Source: Prorocentrum cordatum
Lineage: Eukaryota; Sar; Dinophyceae; Prorocentrales; Prorocentraceae
Direction: 5' to 3'
Assembly (NCBI GenBank): GCA_963575745.1
Contig: CAUYUJ010016893.1
Span: 356,342-420,341, forward strand
DNA: 64,000 bases
Below the pieces are notes generated by a model. That model searched no databases. It was not told the DNA's origin and saw nothing but the letters and a program-made list of their open reading frames with translations. Numbering within the stretch: the stretch's first letter is position 1; each line of letters begins with the position of its first letter. The position numbers and the translations under genes are program-made. Positions 21,946-31,825 of the stretch are shown in pieces.

Positions 21946-22004
21946 TATCCAGGCCGATGTCCACCGAGGGCCATAGGGGGCAAGGGATCCTGCCAGCTTT
22001 GCAG

Positions 22005-22190
22005 CATCAGTCAGCGTCGAATCGGGGACTCGGGCGGAATCGGAACGCGCGTCGAATGAAAAAGCAAACGGGGTCGGAATTTGATCGGATCAGCCGCGCC
22101 AAGATGCGCAACGACGACGTGCGAACATCGGGCTGCTCTTCTGAACCGAGGTGGACCGGGCCGGCCGGAGTCGAACGCGAATCGGAATGG
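22005..22190. repeat. Dispersed repeat family G copy
   Basis: TCGAATCGGGGACTCGG, then GGAATCGGA, CAGCCGCGCCAAGATGCGCA, and AACCGAGGTGGACC follow the block order seen at 11640-11800. Non-coding. Confidence 0.4.
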
Positions 22191-22599
22191 CTCCTGAAGG
22201 GGTCCTGACCGTTTCTCGCCGTTTTACGGGCCCTCCGGAGCCCTCCACGGGCCCCAGCACCCTTACAGAACTGCGCAGGATGAGGAGCAGTCCAGGGTAA
22301 GCAGCCCCGAAGTCTAGGCTCCGTCTCTCCCTCAGGACCCCTTCCCTTCGTGGCGAGCTCGTCCCCCCCCCCCAACTCCCGACGCCCGACTGCAGCCCGG
22401 CGATCGGGCGACTTGCGGCCGGCGGCGCTGGACTCGGTGCCGGGGTCGACCGCCGAGGCACCCCTGGGCGGCCGGCCTGTGTGGGTCCAGCTCCCTCCGC
22501 CGGCGCTCCTCCCCGCGCGCGCCGCTCGCGAGGCGGGGCCGCGAGGCAGCGCCGGTACGAGGGCACGGGGTGGCCATCGTGCGGCACGCTCGCGTCGTA
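22191..22599. other. GC-rich sequence without a gene
   Basis: A GC-rich core lies at 22370-22560, next to the MITE. No protein homology. Confidence 0.4.
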
Positions 22600-22776
22600 C
22601 AGTCGGGGCGTTGACCTAAGGAACTTTAAATAAGGAACAAGGCCCCTCTTTTCCATAAGTTGAACTTCGATTTCCCATGCAAAAACCTAAAGGAAACCCG
22701 AGGCAAACTGTAAAACCATCAAGGAACACCGAGCCCCTCCCCAACGAAAAGCGTTCCTTCTTCAAGGCCCCGACTG
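22600..22776. mobile_element. MITE-1 copy 1: 177 bp, Tc1/mariner-type ends, TA flanks
   Basis: The ends are inverted repeats: the left begins CAGTCGGGGCGTTGACCTAA and the right ends CAAGGCCCCGACTG. TA dinucleotides sit immediately outside (22598-22599 and 22777-22778). Tc1/mariner elements insert at TA and duplicate it, so this is best read as a non-autonomous derivative. The interior is A/C-rich without coding potential. A second copy of exactly the same length lies at 38211-38387. No transposase is visible in the window. Confidence 0.8.
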
Positions 22777-22799
22777 TAACGACGTTGGCCTTGGCTTTT

Positions 22800-22975
22800 G
22801 CCACCGCGTGGCTCGCTCAACCTTGAGAGCAGCGACTCGCGGCTCCCCGATAGGGCGGATCGTTCGATCGCGGCCCATTCTGGACCGCTGGTGGCGTTCA
22901 ACCTGGAACGCCAGCGGTGGGGCCGCAGCCGCGTCGACGCGGCGCCAACCTGCCGTACTCGCGACGAGAAGACAC
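22800..22975. repeat. Dispersed repeat family H, copy 1
   Basis: CACCGCGTGGCTCGCTCAAC, then ACTCGCGG, GATCGTTCGATCG, a TTCTGGACCGCTGG block, GTTCAACCTGGAACGCC, and GTCGACGCGGCG. The same order occurs at 63505-63650 and partly at 53390-53530. Non-coding. Confidence 0.5.
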
Positions 22976-23039
22976 ACGGAAGAAAACCTGATCGGACAAG
23001 AACGGGAAGCGTCGACGTTGTCCATTGGGCTCGCGGCTA

Positions 23040-23285
23040 GGAAAAATACAGAAGGATGATGGCGATGACAAGGCAGCGGATGACGGGGATTACACCGTGA
23101 AAGACGGGGTGGGCAGCGGGAAAGCAAGAGGACCTCGAGGAGGAAGAGAAGCACAAGGACGAGGAGGAAGAGATGGAGAAGAACGAGCACGAGGAGGAAT
23201 AAAGCGGAGGAGGAGGAGGAGGAGGAGGAGGAGGAGGAGGACAACGACGGACGAGGAAAACGACGTCGAAGAAGAGGGGGGGTCC
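23040..23285. repeat. Purine-rich region with a (GGA)n core
   Basis: The GGA run is at about 23203-23240, within a longer GA-rich stretch that encodes only Glu/Arg-rich artefacts. Confidence 0.75.
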
Positions 23286-23532
23286 TCGCGAGCTTTTGAG
23301 GCTACCCTTGAGGCCTGCTGGGGCGATCTGTGGCTCTCTTGGGGCACCCGGGGGGCCTCTTGTGAGGCCGTCTTGGCGCCATCTTGGGCTGTCTTTTTTT
23401 TGGGGGGGAGAGCACCCGCGCCGTGCGCGGCGACCAGCACGCAGCCTGCGGGCTGAGCTGCTCGGCCCGTTCGTTCTCCTCCCCGAGCACGGGGCGCGTC
23501 CATCCTGCCGCTCGCGGCTCGCAGTAGCGGCA

Positions 23533-24069
23533 TCAAGACAGCAGGCGCCGAATTGCCAAATATACGCTCAAGATTGCCACCATGTTGACCGCCACAATGT
23601 TGAAGGCCAGATTGCGAGTGAAGAAGACACCAAACTCACGGCAACCCCTGCCGACTGAGAAGACGGCGCCTGTGAAGAAACGACCGCTTGCGAATACCAG
23701 GCCAGTGACTAGGCGACCGATGGAAGCACCAAACTCAAGGAATGGGCCAGAGAAAAAATCACCAATGTGAGCACCAAACTCAAGGAATGGGCCAGTGAAG
23801 AAGCCGGCGATCTGGGCAAAGACCTGCGCCTGCACCCTCTCCGCCGAAGCCGTGGCCCGCCGGATCTGAGCACCGACCTGCGCCAGCACGACTTCCACGG
23901 ACTTCAACACCACGTTCGGCCGACTCGAGCTGCGACCCGAGCCGGCGAGGCAGGGGCCGCCCGCTCGACGTGTGCCTCGGTGCCCTGCGCCTGCCGCACA
24001 CAGCCACGCCGCGGAGAGGGCCACCACCGCCGCCGCGGCGCGGCGGCGCGCGGCGCGGCGCCGCGCCAT
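23533..24069 (-). CDS. Candidate membrane or exported protein, 178 aa, unknown function
   Basis: This is the most gene-like frame in the window. The chosen start gives a basic N-terminus (MARRRAARRR) followed by a hydrophobic stretch (AAAAVVALSAAWLCAAGAG), like a signal peptide or signal anchor. A helix with spaced Val/Gln/Arg follows (residues about 50-80). Next come two near-identical 16-residue units around FFTGPFLEFGAHIG and FFSGPFLEFGASIG and weaker copies (FASGRFFTGAVFSVGRG). The C-terminus is a likely membrane segment (FNIVAVNMVAILSVYLAI) ending in RRLLS. The frame stays open upstream to 24522, but that part is Gly/Pro/Arg low complexity, so the internal Met after it is preferred. Third codon positions look protein-like. 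I recognise no family; a secretory or plastid-routed membrane protein is inference. Confidence 0.5.
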   Translation of the reverse strand: MARRRAARRRAAAAVVALSAAWLCAAGAGHRGTRRAGGPCLAGSGRSSSRPNVVLKSVEVVLAQVGAQIRRATASAERVQAQVFAQIAGFFTGPFLEFGAHIGDFFSGPFLEFGASIGRLVTGLVFASGRFFTGAVFSVGRGCREFGVFFTRNLAFNIVAVNMVAILSVYLAIRRLLS

Positions 24070-24480
24070 CCCGGGGCCGCCGGGCGGCTCGGGGGCCACC
24101 GGGTCGGGCCAAAGTGGCTTGGAGCCAGAATGGCTACGGGCGCCATCCTGGGCTGTCCTGGGGCCCTCTTCCGCTCCCTTCCTGTCCCCTCTCCTTGCCC
24201 CCGTCCCACCCCCCCTCGCTTCGCCGGTCTCCTCCGCTGCACCCCCCAGTCCTCCGCCCCCCCCTCCCCAGTGCTCCGTCCCCCCTCCCCGCCCCAACTC
24301 TCCCCCATCCCCCTCCCTCATCCTCCACCCCCATCCCCCCCCTGGGGCCATCTGGGAGCCTCCGGGGGCGCTCTCAAGGAGAGCATCTTGGGGCCCGCTT
24401 TTGGGTTCTCTGGGGGGCCTTTTGGGGGCTCTTCGAGGCCATTCTGAACTCCTCAAGGGGCGATTCCTGGACGACATTGG
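24070..24480. other. C-rich low-complexity sequence
   Basis: GC-rich to about 24120, then CCCC/TCC-rich to about 24340. It lies directly upstream of the 178-aa candidate gene and could hold its 5' region, but no promoter or leader motif is visible. Confidence 0.4.
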
Positions 24481-25079
24481 TTCAAATCCCACTCCAGAGC
24501 TGAATTTTGGAGGACGTCCCAAGCAAAGACACCATGTTCAAGAAACAGTTCTTGACAAGCACGGGATACGCGTGATATTGAAGAGAAGGTCCAAGAGCGT
24601 GCAACAACATCAAGAAAACATATCATCTAGGCCAGCTTCCCGAATGATCACAGAGGACAGCTATGGACACACGGTCACCGAACGACCACCAAAGAACAAC
24701 CCGAGGCGAGCTGGTCAACTATTTTCGCTTTCGTAAGCCCCTGGGGTGTCAAGTACGGTCTCAGTGGGATTACACTCACATGGCAATCTCACATAATTCG
24801 AGGCGAACTGCGCAACGATCCCCACTTTCGTGCCCTCCGTGTGAATTGCGCACGTTAAGCGTGCAATCTGAAACATTGCACGCCAAACAAATCAATATAG
24901 AGGGTAGAGGGGTGCACGTAAACGGTACAACACAGAGGGCTGCACGTAAACGGCACAATATAAAACAACTGCACGTAAACAACGTCATATACAAGGGCTT
25001 CGCGTAAACGGTGCAACACGGACGTCCGCACGTCAACGACACAATATAGACAAGCAACACACGACCACCTTCATCACCA
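24481..25079. repeat. Mixed sequence with a 28-30-bp tandem repeat
   Basis: From about 24914 to 25050 five imperfect copies of a unit like GCACGTAAACGGTACAACAC occur, one every 27-31 bases. The part before (24481-24913) is less GC-rich and shows no gene. Confidence 0.5.
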
Positions 25080-25132
25080 CCTTCACCATCACCATAATCA
25101 TCATTATCATCGGCATCGTCGTCGTCGGCGTC

Positions 25133-25205
<73 letters not shown>
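25080..25205. repeat. (CAT)n microsatellite
   Basis: CAT/ATC units with few interruptions. The poly-Asp minus-strand frame is an artefact. Confidence 0.95.
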
Positions 25206-25363
25206 CCGTCCGAAGATACTTTTGAGGAGGTCTTCAGCGAAACGCATGTTGTGTGAGACTTCCACCAAAAAGCGGCGCGCTGGACAATTGAAAACACAAT
25301 GGTGTTTAAGTGAGCCCTTCTTTTCGGTCGAAGGCCCGCCCGAAGGCAGTGTTCGAGGATGTC

Positions 25364-25834
25364 TCAGGCGAAACGCGCACTTTTGACAACATCACTGATT
25401 TGTTCAATAGTTTCGCTGTTTGGATAGTCTTGGATCTCTTCCCCCAGCCCAGGGGTCTCGGAGACGGCCCCAAGAGGGGTCCCCAGAAGAGCGCCAACGT
25501 CGTGCCGCCTGAAGACGCCCACCATGACAGGATTCCAAGATATCCGAGGGGGAAGACCCTCGCCGTTGCCGACTGCAGGGGCCAGGTGCGGCGTGCGCTG
25601 CACGTCGTCACGTCGTGGAATACGAGTGCCCACGTCGCCGGTCTTTCCAGTGCGCTGGGCGGCAAAGGAAGCAACACCTTGAGCTGCCCAGCTTGAGCTA
25701 ACCACGCTCGGGACAGCAGCTTGACACAGCGTTGGGCTTGACGAGAGCAAGAACAAGCAAGCAACAATCTCGAACCGTGGCAGGGTGCCGAGATAGTCGC
25801 CCGCGTACCAGCAGGAGACGAACAGCGTCGCCAT
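25364..25834 (-). CDS. Possible small protein, 156 aa, unknown function
   Basis: The frame starts MATLFVSCWYAGDYLGTLPR and has a hydrophobic stretch FEIVACLFLLSSSP, then a Ser/Ala-rich segment (AVPSVVSSSWAAQGVASFAA). The centre contains RISWNPVMVGVFRRHDVGAL and the end GEEIQDYPNSETIEQISDVV. This could be a secreted or plastid-directed leader followed by a small soluble part, or one exon of a larger gene. A competing open frame overlaps it (25306-25938). No family is recognised. The start codon is chosen because it precedes the hydrophobic segment. Confidence 0.3.
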   Translation of the reverse strand: MATLFVSCWYAGDYLGTLPRFEIVACLFLLSSSPTLCQAAVPSVVSSSWAAQGVASFAAQRTGKTGDVGTRIPRRDDVQRTPHLAPAVGNGEGLPPRISWNPVMVGVFRRHDVGALLGTPLGAVSETPGLGEEIQDYPNSETIEQISDVVKSARFA

Positions 25835-25939
25835 GCAACAATTGCTTCGCTCGAGACGCACGGCTTCTCTCCTGTGAGCACCTCCCCATCGGGCTGGCAA
25901 ATCGCGCTCCTTCCTGGAGGAAGCGGGTGCAATGGCAAG

Positions 25940-26234
25940 CCTTCATGGGGATTTCAATGTGAAAGTGAGTGGACGAATGCCCATGTCCTGCGATCTCCTG
26001 GCGTTAAGAATAGCGGGCACTGATGGAAACGGGTCCTGGACCCCAAGGTCTTCACCCGGGACCAATTCTTTATCCTGACTCCCAACAGCTCTTCTGAGCC
26101 TAAGTGGTTTGGGGAGTTTCCTCTTACATTCCCCATCTTTCCCTTCGGGGAGGATTTGTCACTGTTCCTTGTTATTGTGCTTCCCCTCCCCAGGCTGACC
26201 CACGACAAAACCCGGGACCATGCACGACCCCCCT
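25940..26234. other. Intergenic sequence, nothing recognised
   Basis: No repeat or coding motif is visible. Confidence 0.35.
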
Positions 26235-26830
26235 CCCCGCCATCCTTGTAAAAACGATGCAAAATTCACATTGCACATTACGGCATCATCTGGACTGTGC
26301 GCAGGCGCCCCGGGAGCACTTTGCAATGGCTTTTGAAAAGGGACGGCGGGAGGCGCCCATATCCCCCGTCTGTCCAGGGCGACCATCCCTGTCAAAACAA
26401 TGCAAACACACACTCTGCGGCAAAATCTGCACCGTGCGCGGGCGCCCCATAGGTTGCTTTAGTAGTTTTGCAGGGGCGGCCGCGGTGCCCTCGAAGTGTC
26501 CGCAGTGCGCAGACCCACCATCCCTGTCAACACACGATGCAAAATACAAGGTGTGGCGAAAGCTGGTTCATGCGCGGGCGCCCCGCGATCATGTTGCATC
26601 CGTTTTTAGTAGAGGGAGCGGCGGGAGGGGCCCTCATATTGACTACTCTTCCAGGTTCACGATCCCTGACCAAAAACTAATGCAAAGGGCAATGTCTGGC
26701 AAGATATGGATCATGCGCGGACGCCCCGCGACCACTTTGCACTGGATTCTGATAGGGACAGCGGGGGTGCCTTCATGCCGTCTGCCCATGAGCTCAGTGG
26801 GATCGGGGCCCCAGGCTCGGATGCTGCCTA
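26235..26830 (+). repeat. Tandem array of about 138-bp units
   Basis: Four units each contain CCATCCCTGTCAA-like words, then ATGCAAA, a GCGG-AAA-TCTGGACC block, CGCGGGCGCCCCGCGA and TTTGCA. Unit starts are near 26240, 26380, 26515 and 26655. A partial unit lies at about 26965-27020 and a diverged one at 32330-32490. Non-coding. Confidence 0.65.
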
Positions 26831-27129
26831 GATGTCGAGAGGGCGGGCGGGGGTGGTGAGGGGCACGGCTTGCGGCTTGGGGTAGCTTTGCCGCTGCTCC
26901 TGATTCATACGCACCCCCTCCCCCACCCGACCTGCGACAAACCCGGGACCATGAGGGCCCCCCTCCGCCATCCCTGTCAACAAGTGATGCCACATGCACT
27001 TTGCGGCACTTTGGAGGCCCGCGAGCACGTTGTATTGTTCCCAACATCTGAAATCAGTTGTTGCTCCCCACATCCTGGGTAGGGATATTGTTTCTCTGGA
27101 CGCCCCCGCGCAGGAACCCGTCACCCCCT

Positions 27130-27131
27130 CA

Positions 27132-27205
<74 letters not shown>

Positions 27206-27566
27206 TCATCATCACCATCATCATCATGATCATCATCATCATCATCACCATCGTCATCATCATCGTCATCGTCGTCATCATCAACATCGTCATCGTCATC
27301 ATCATCATGATCATCAGCATCATCATAATCATCATCATCACCAGCGTCATCATCGTCATCGTCATCATCACCATCAGCAGCATCATCAGCATCATCATCA
27401 TCATCATCGTCATCATCATCATCGTCATCATCATCGACATCGTCATCATCATCATCATCGTCATCGTCATCATCATCATGATCATCAGCATCATTATCAT
27501 CATCAGCATCTGCACCAGCATCAGCATTATCAACATCAACATCGCCATCGTCGTTATCATGACCAC

Positions 27567-27620
<54 letters not shown>

Positions 27621-28180
27621 GATCATCATCATCATATGCGGCATCATCATCAACATCATCATCACCATCGTCATGCCCCTCAGCGCCCACCTCGGATTCC
27701 CTTAATCCCCACCATCACAACCATCATTAGCGCCGTCATCATCGTCATCATCATCACACCAAGACCATCGGACATCATCAGAATCATCATCATCAGCATC
27801 AGCACGCTTCTGAGCACACATCTCAGTTCTCCTGTACCACCACCATGGCCATCATACTGGGCATCGCCATCATAGTCATCGTCTTCACGCCATGACCATC
27901 GGTCACAAACATCATCATCAGCAGTATCATCAGCATCATTATCATCACCATCACCGCAACGCTCATCCAGACTCACTCACGCAGGGCGGGTGCCTCCGGT
28001 GAGTGAAGACAGTGATGATGCTGATGATGGTGATGAGGCTGATGATGTTGAGAATGATGATGAGGAGGATGATGATGGTGATGGGGATTGGGATGGTGAT
28101 GTTGTTGAGAATGTTGATGAGGAGGATGATGATGGTGATGGTGATGGTGATGGTGATGATGAGAACCAGAACAACGATAC
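27130..28180. repeat. Long (ATC)n array with an inverted (GAT)n end
   Basis: From 27136 to about 27960 the plus strand is ATC/CAT-type with CAG and CGT variants. After about 45 bases of unique sequence it becomes GAT/GATGGTGAT-type from 28010 to 28170, the complementary strand sense. Frames of poly-His, poly-Ile, poly-Asp and poly-Met are artefacts. Confidence 0.9.
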
Positions 28181-28274
28181 TAATCATGATAATACGACGA
28201 ATAGGATGATAATGGTAACACTGGTAATCACAATATTAATACACCTAATAAGAAAAAGTTCATGCGAATGAGCT

Positions 28275-29170
28275 CTCGAGCGGGGGCCTCGTCTGTGGAT
28301 GAGGCGAGGAGGTCTCGAGCGGGAGCCCCGCCCTATGGGGTCACCACCGCCATGTTCGAATCCGAGTGGTTTTCGCAAACCTGTAGCTGTCGTCAATTCT
28401 GGGTTCCTCAGGCCTGCGTTTGGAGGAATCCTCCAGCGGGAGCCTCGTCAGTGAGAGAATCGCGACAAGGTCTCGAGCGGGAGCCCCTCTCTATGGGGTC
28501 GCCACCTCAATGTCCGAATCCGCCTGAATTTCGGATATCTTTTGCCTGTCATCAGCCTTAGGCGCTTCAAGCTTGAGTGTGGAGGGAGTCTCGAGCGTGA
28601 GCCTCGCCTGTGAGAGAATCCGCGAGGAAGTCTCGAGCGGAAACCCCTCCCTATGGTGTTCACACCGCACGTTCGAAGCCGAGCGGCCGCGAGGAAGTCT
28701 CGAGCGGAAGCCCCCTCCCTGTGGGGCCCACACTTCGTCTTCGATCCGAGCGGGCCATCCAAATCGTATAACTGTCGTCACAGTTGGGCTCCGCAGGCCT
28801 GCGTTGGGAGAACGTCTCGAGCCAGAGCGTCGTCTGCGAGTAAATCGCGAGGAAGTGCCGAGCGGGAGCCACTCACTATGGGGTCACCACCTCCATGTTC
28901 GAATCCGAGCGGTCGCGTAGAGTCGTGAGCGGGACCTCCCCCCCTATGGGGCCCGCGCTTCTTGTCCTAAGGCGCGCGGTTTGCGGAAAACCTGTAACTG
29001 TCGTCACTGTTGGGCTCCGCAGGCCTGGTTATGGAGGAAGTCCGGTCGGGGACGCCTCGAGCGGGGAGCCGCTCCGCGTGCGCTCCCCACCTCCACGCTG
29101 GAAGCCGAGAGGGTCATCAGCAGACCTGTCACTGTGGTCACAGTTGGGCTCCTCAGGCCTGAATCTGGCC
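28275..29170 (+). repeat. Tandem array around GTCTCGAGCGGGAGCC
   Basis: About seven occurrences of a block like GTCTCGAGCGGGAGCCCC followed by CTATGGGGTC lie at about 28313, 28471, 28638, 28696, 28855, 28922 and 29056. A second block, CTGT-GTCGTCA-TTGGGCTCC with GCAGGCCTG, follows several of them. Spacing alternates between about 60-70 and about 130-165 bp, so the array is composite. No coding frame persists. Confidence 0.65.
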
Positions 29171-29234
29171 CGGAGGGAAAGGAAGAGGAGGATGAGGAGG
29201 ATTACCAAGCGCGCTGTAGGCTTGAAGGGTACCT

Positions 29235-29590
29235 AAACCCATTTTTAAGGACGAGGCGGCCATCAACGAAATATCGGAGACTGTGCGAATGCGAGAAATA
29301 TAACATCTAATTGTTGGCCGACCACACGCCACATTCTCAATGTCGGAGGTACTGCAGACAGCTATCGGCCACCTGCTCACCCCAGGGGGGGTCAATGTAC
29401 CCGATTTTCTTGCCGGCGGCTGCGAAGGACGTATTCCACCCCGCTTATAGCTTTCGGCCATACCTCGGGATAGGATGCCAAATCCTTCGACGGGGAATGG
29501 GGCTGCCACCCCCGCCCTGATCGAGCGGTCTGGGGCTCCACTGTCCAAGAACACCCCCTCGGGCGCAGCACCGAAATTCGTGTCATGTCC
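29235..29590 (-). pseudogene. Possible RT fragment, very degenerate
   Basis: On the minus strand PPGVSRWPIAVCSTSDIENV and RCYISRIRTVSDISL resemble the RPI...T...K segment near the start of a LINE RT domain. There is no catalytic box and the neighbouring sequence is a tandem array. The call rests on one short stretch. Confidence 0.25.
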
Positions 29591-29859
29591 GTTGCGTCAC
29601 GGATTTGGGTGTGATCTGGTCCGTCGCCCCGTTGAGAGGCCGACCTCGGACTTTGGCTCTACCGGCGTCTGCGCTGCGGGAGCGTGCCTGCCCATCTGCC
29701 ATCCCACGGCAGCGGGGAGTAAGAAGCCCTCAACAAACGCAAAACGGCCAACCGCAACACGAATGTCAATGTCACGGAGTTAGTGCGTCACGGACTTGCT
29801 CGAAGACGGCACTCCGTAACAAGACCTTAATGTCATGGAGACGGTGCGTGGGGCAGCAT

Positions 29860-30560
29860 GGCCCCGTTCGGGGGGATCTTCGGGCCAAGCCCAAACGAAC
29901 CCCCTTGCTCTGGCGCCCCGGTGGCGCACCGCAGCACCATAAAGGAGGTCTGGGGAGCTTCTTCGGGCCAGCGGGGAAGTCCGAATAGCCCTGCGGGGCG
30001 GTAAGGCCCCGTGAGAAGGGCTTCGGCGTCCTGGCGGCGTACCACAACACCGAAAGGGAGATTTGGAGGGCTTCTTCGGGCCAAGGGGAAAACCCGAACA
30101 GCCCCGCGGGGCGGCAAGGCCCCGCTCGGGGGGGCCCTTCGGGCCAAGCCCGAACGCCCTCCCCTTGTTTTGGCGCCCTGGTGGCGCACCGCAGCGCCAG
30201 AAAGGAGGTTAGAGGAACGTCTTCGGGCCCAAGGGGAAGTCCGAATAGCCCTGCGGGGCGGTGAGGCCCCGTTCGGGGGAGGCCTTCGGGCAAAGCCCGA
30301 ACACGCCCCTTGCTTTGGCGCCCACTACAGCACCAGAAAGGAAGTTAGGGGAGCTTCTTCGGGCCAAAGGGAAAACCCGAACAGCCCCGCGGGGCGGTAA
30401 GGCCCCGTTACGGGTTTCCTTCGGGCCAAGCCCGACCACCCCCCCTCCTGTTTATGCGCCCTGGTGACACACTACAACACCAGAAAGGAGGTTCGAGGGG
30501 CTTCTTCGGGCGAGGGAAGTATAGGCCGAACAGACCCCCTGGCCAAACATGAAAACCGTG
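29860..30560 (+). repeat. Tandem array of 113-147-bp units rich in GGCCCCG palindromes
   Basis: Five units begin at about 29860, 30005, 30118, 30265 and 30401. Each has GGCCCCGTTCGGGG, CTTCGGGCCAAGCCCGAAC, TTGGCGCCCTGGTGGCGCAC, AAAGGAGGT and GCTTCTTCGGGCCAA. The blocks are locally self-complementary, so single strands would form hairpins. A diverged unit extends to about 30740. Non-coding. Confidence 0.7.
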
Positions 30561-30854
30561 ATCGCTCTGGGATCCCTGGCGCGGCGGGGAGCCCCCGCTG
30601 TGAGGTTCCTTGAGGCCAAGTCCGGCCCCCCTGTTTTGGCGATCCCCTGTGTAGGGGGTGGTCCAAGCTCGTTCAGGGGGGCTCCAGCGGGCCAAAGGAA
30701 CAGCCCGAATAGGCCCCCCCCAGGCCTGTGTCGCCCCAGTGGCGGGGCCCCAGCGAGCTCAAGGGAGGTGCTCATCGGAGACTGCGTGTCTCCTTGCAGG
30801 CCGCCCCGTGCGTCCTCCCCGATTGCTCAATTCTGGGGCCGTGCTCACCTGTGG

Positions 30855-31080
30855 GAAGGAGGAGGAGGAGAAGGAGGAGGAGGAGAGGAGGAGGAGGAGG
30901 AGGAGGAAGAGGAGGAGGAGGGAGGAGGGAGGAGGGAGGAGGGAGGAGGGAGGAGGGAGGAGGGAGGGAGGGAGGAGGGAGGGAGGGAGGGAGGGAGGGA
31001 GGGAGGGAGGGAGGGAGGAGGAGGAGGAGGGAGGAGGAGGAGGAGGAGGAGAAGGAGGAGGAGGAGGAGGAGGAGAGGAG
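30855..31080. repeat. (GGA)n/(GGGA)n microsatellite
   Basis: About 225 bp of GGA, GGGAGGA and GGGA units. Confidence 0.95.
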
Positions 31081-31765
31081 AGAGGGAGTGGGTTGTGCAA
31101 TGCCCCTCGGGATGCACATATCCACTGGAGGTAGGAGGAGGGAGGAGGGAGGAGCAGAAGGAGGAGGAGGTGGAGGATGATGAGGTGGAGGCGTGTGTCT
31201 TTCTCTGGGTCGTGCTTCGGCACGTATCCACTGTGACGCGGAGGAATGGTGATGGAGAGTATACTGCTGCTGCTGCTGCTGCTGCTGCTGATGGTGGTAA
31301 TGATGATGCTGACGCTGCTGCTGCTGATGATGCTGCTGATGATTATGATTGTTATTATGTTGATGATGCTGGGGATGACGATGATGTTAATGATGATGAT
31401 GTTGATGACGTTGATTATGATGATGATCATGAGGAGGAGGGTAAGAAGTGGGTCGTGCAATGACCCTCGTGCTGCACGTATCCATTGGACGGAGAAGGAG
31501 GAGGTGAAGGAGGAGGAAGAGGAGGAGGAGGCGTATTTCCTCTGGGGCGTGATTCGGTACGTATTCCCTGAAACACATATACATAACGATGGTACTGACG
31601 GTGCTGCTGATGCTGGCGCTGATGCTGATGAAGATGATAAGTATGATGATGCTGATGATGACGATGATGTTGGTGATGGAGATGGTGATGCAGAGGAGGA
31701 GAAGAAAGAGGAGAAGGAGTGGGTTGTGCAACGTCCCTCGGGCTACACGTATCCATTAGAGGTAC
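31080..31765 (+). repeat. Three diverged duplicate blocks with embedded microsatellites
   Basis: GTGGGTTGTGCAA, CCCTCG, GCAC-TATCCA-TGGA, then GGA-rich sequence, then TCTGGG-CGTG-TTCGG-ACGTAT, occur at about 31088-31230 and 31445-31575. The first half recurs at about 31718-31765. Between them lie different CTG/GAT microsatellite stretches (31260-31440, 31595-31690). Non-coding. Confidence 0.6.
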
Positions 31766-31793
31766 GAGGGAAGAGGAGGAGGAGGAGGAGAAG

Positions 31794-31825
<32 letters not shown>

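Noticed and set aside
27121-27690. Open frames of 181-293 codons, rich in Asp, His, Ile or Met
   Set aside because: All six frames of an ATC/GAT array are open. Composition and position show microsatellite translation, not protein.
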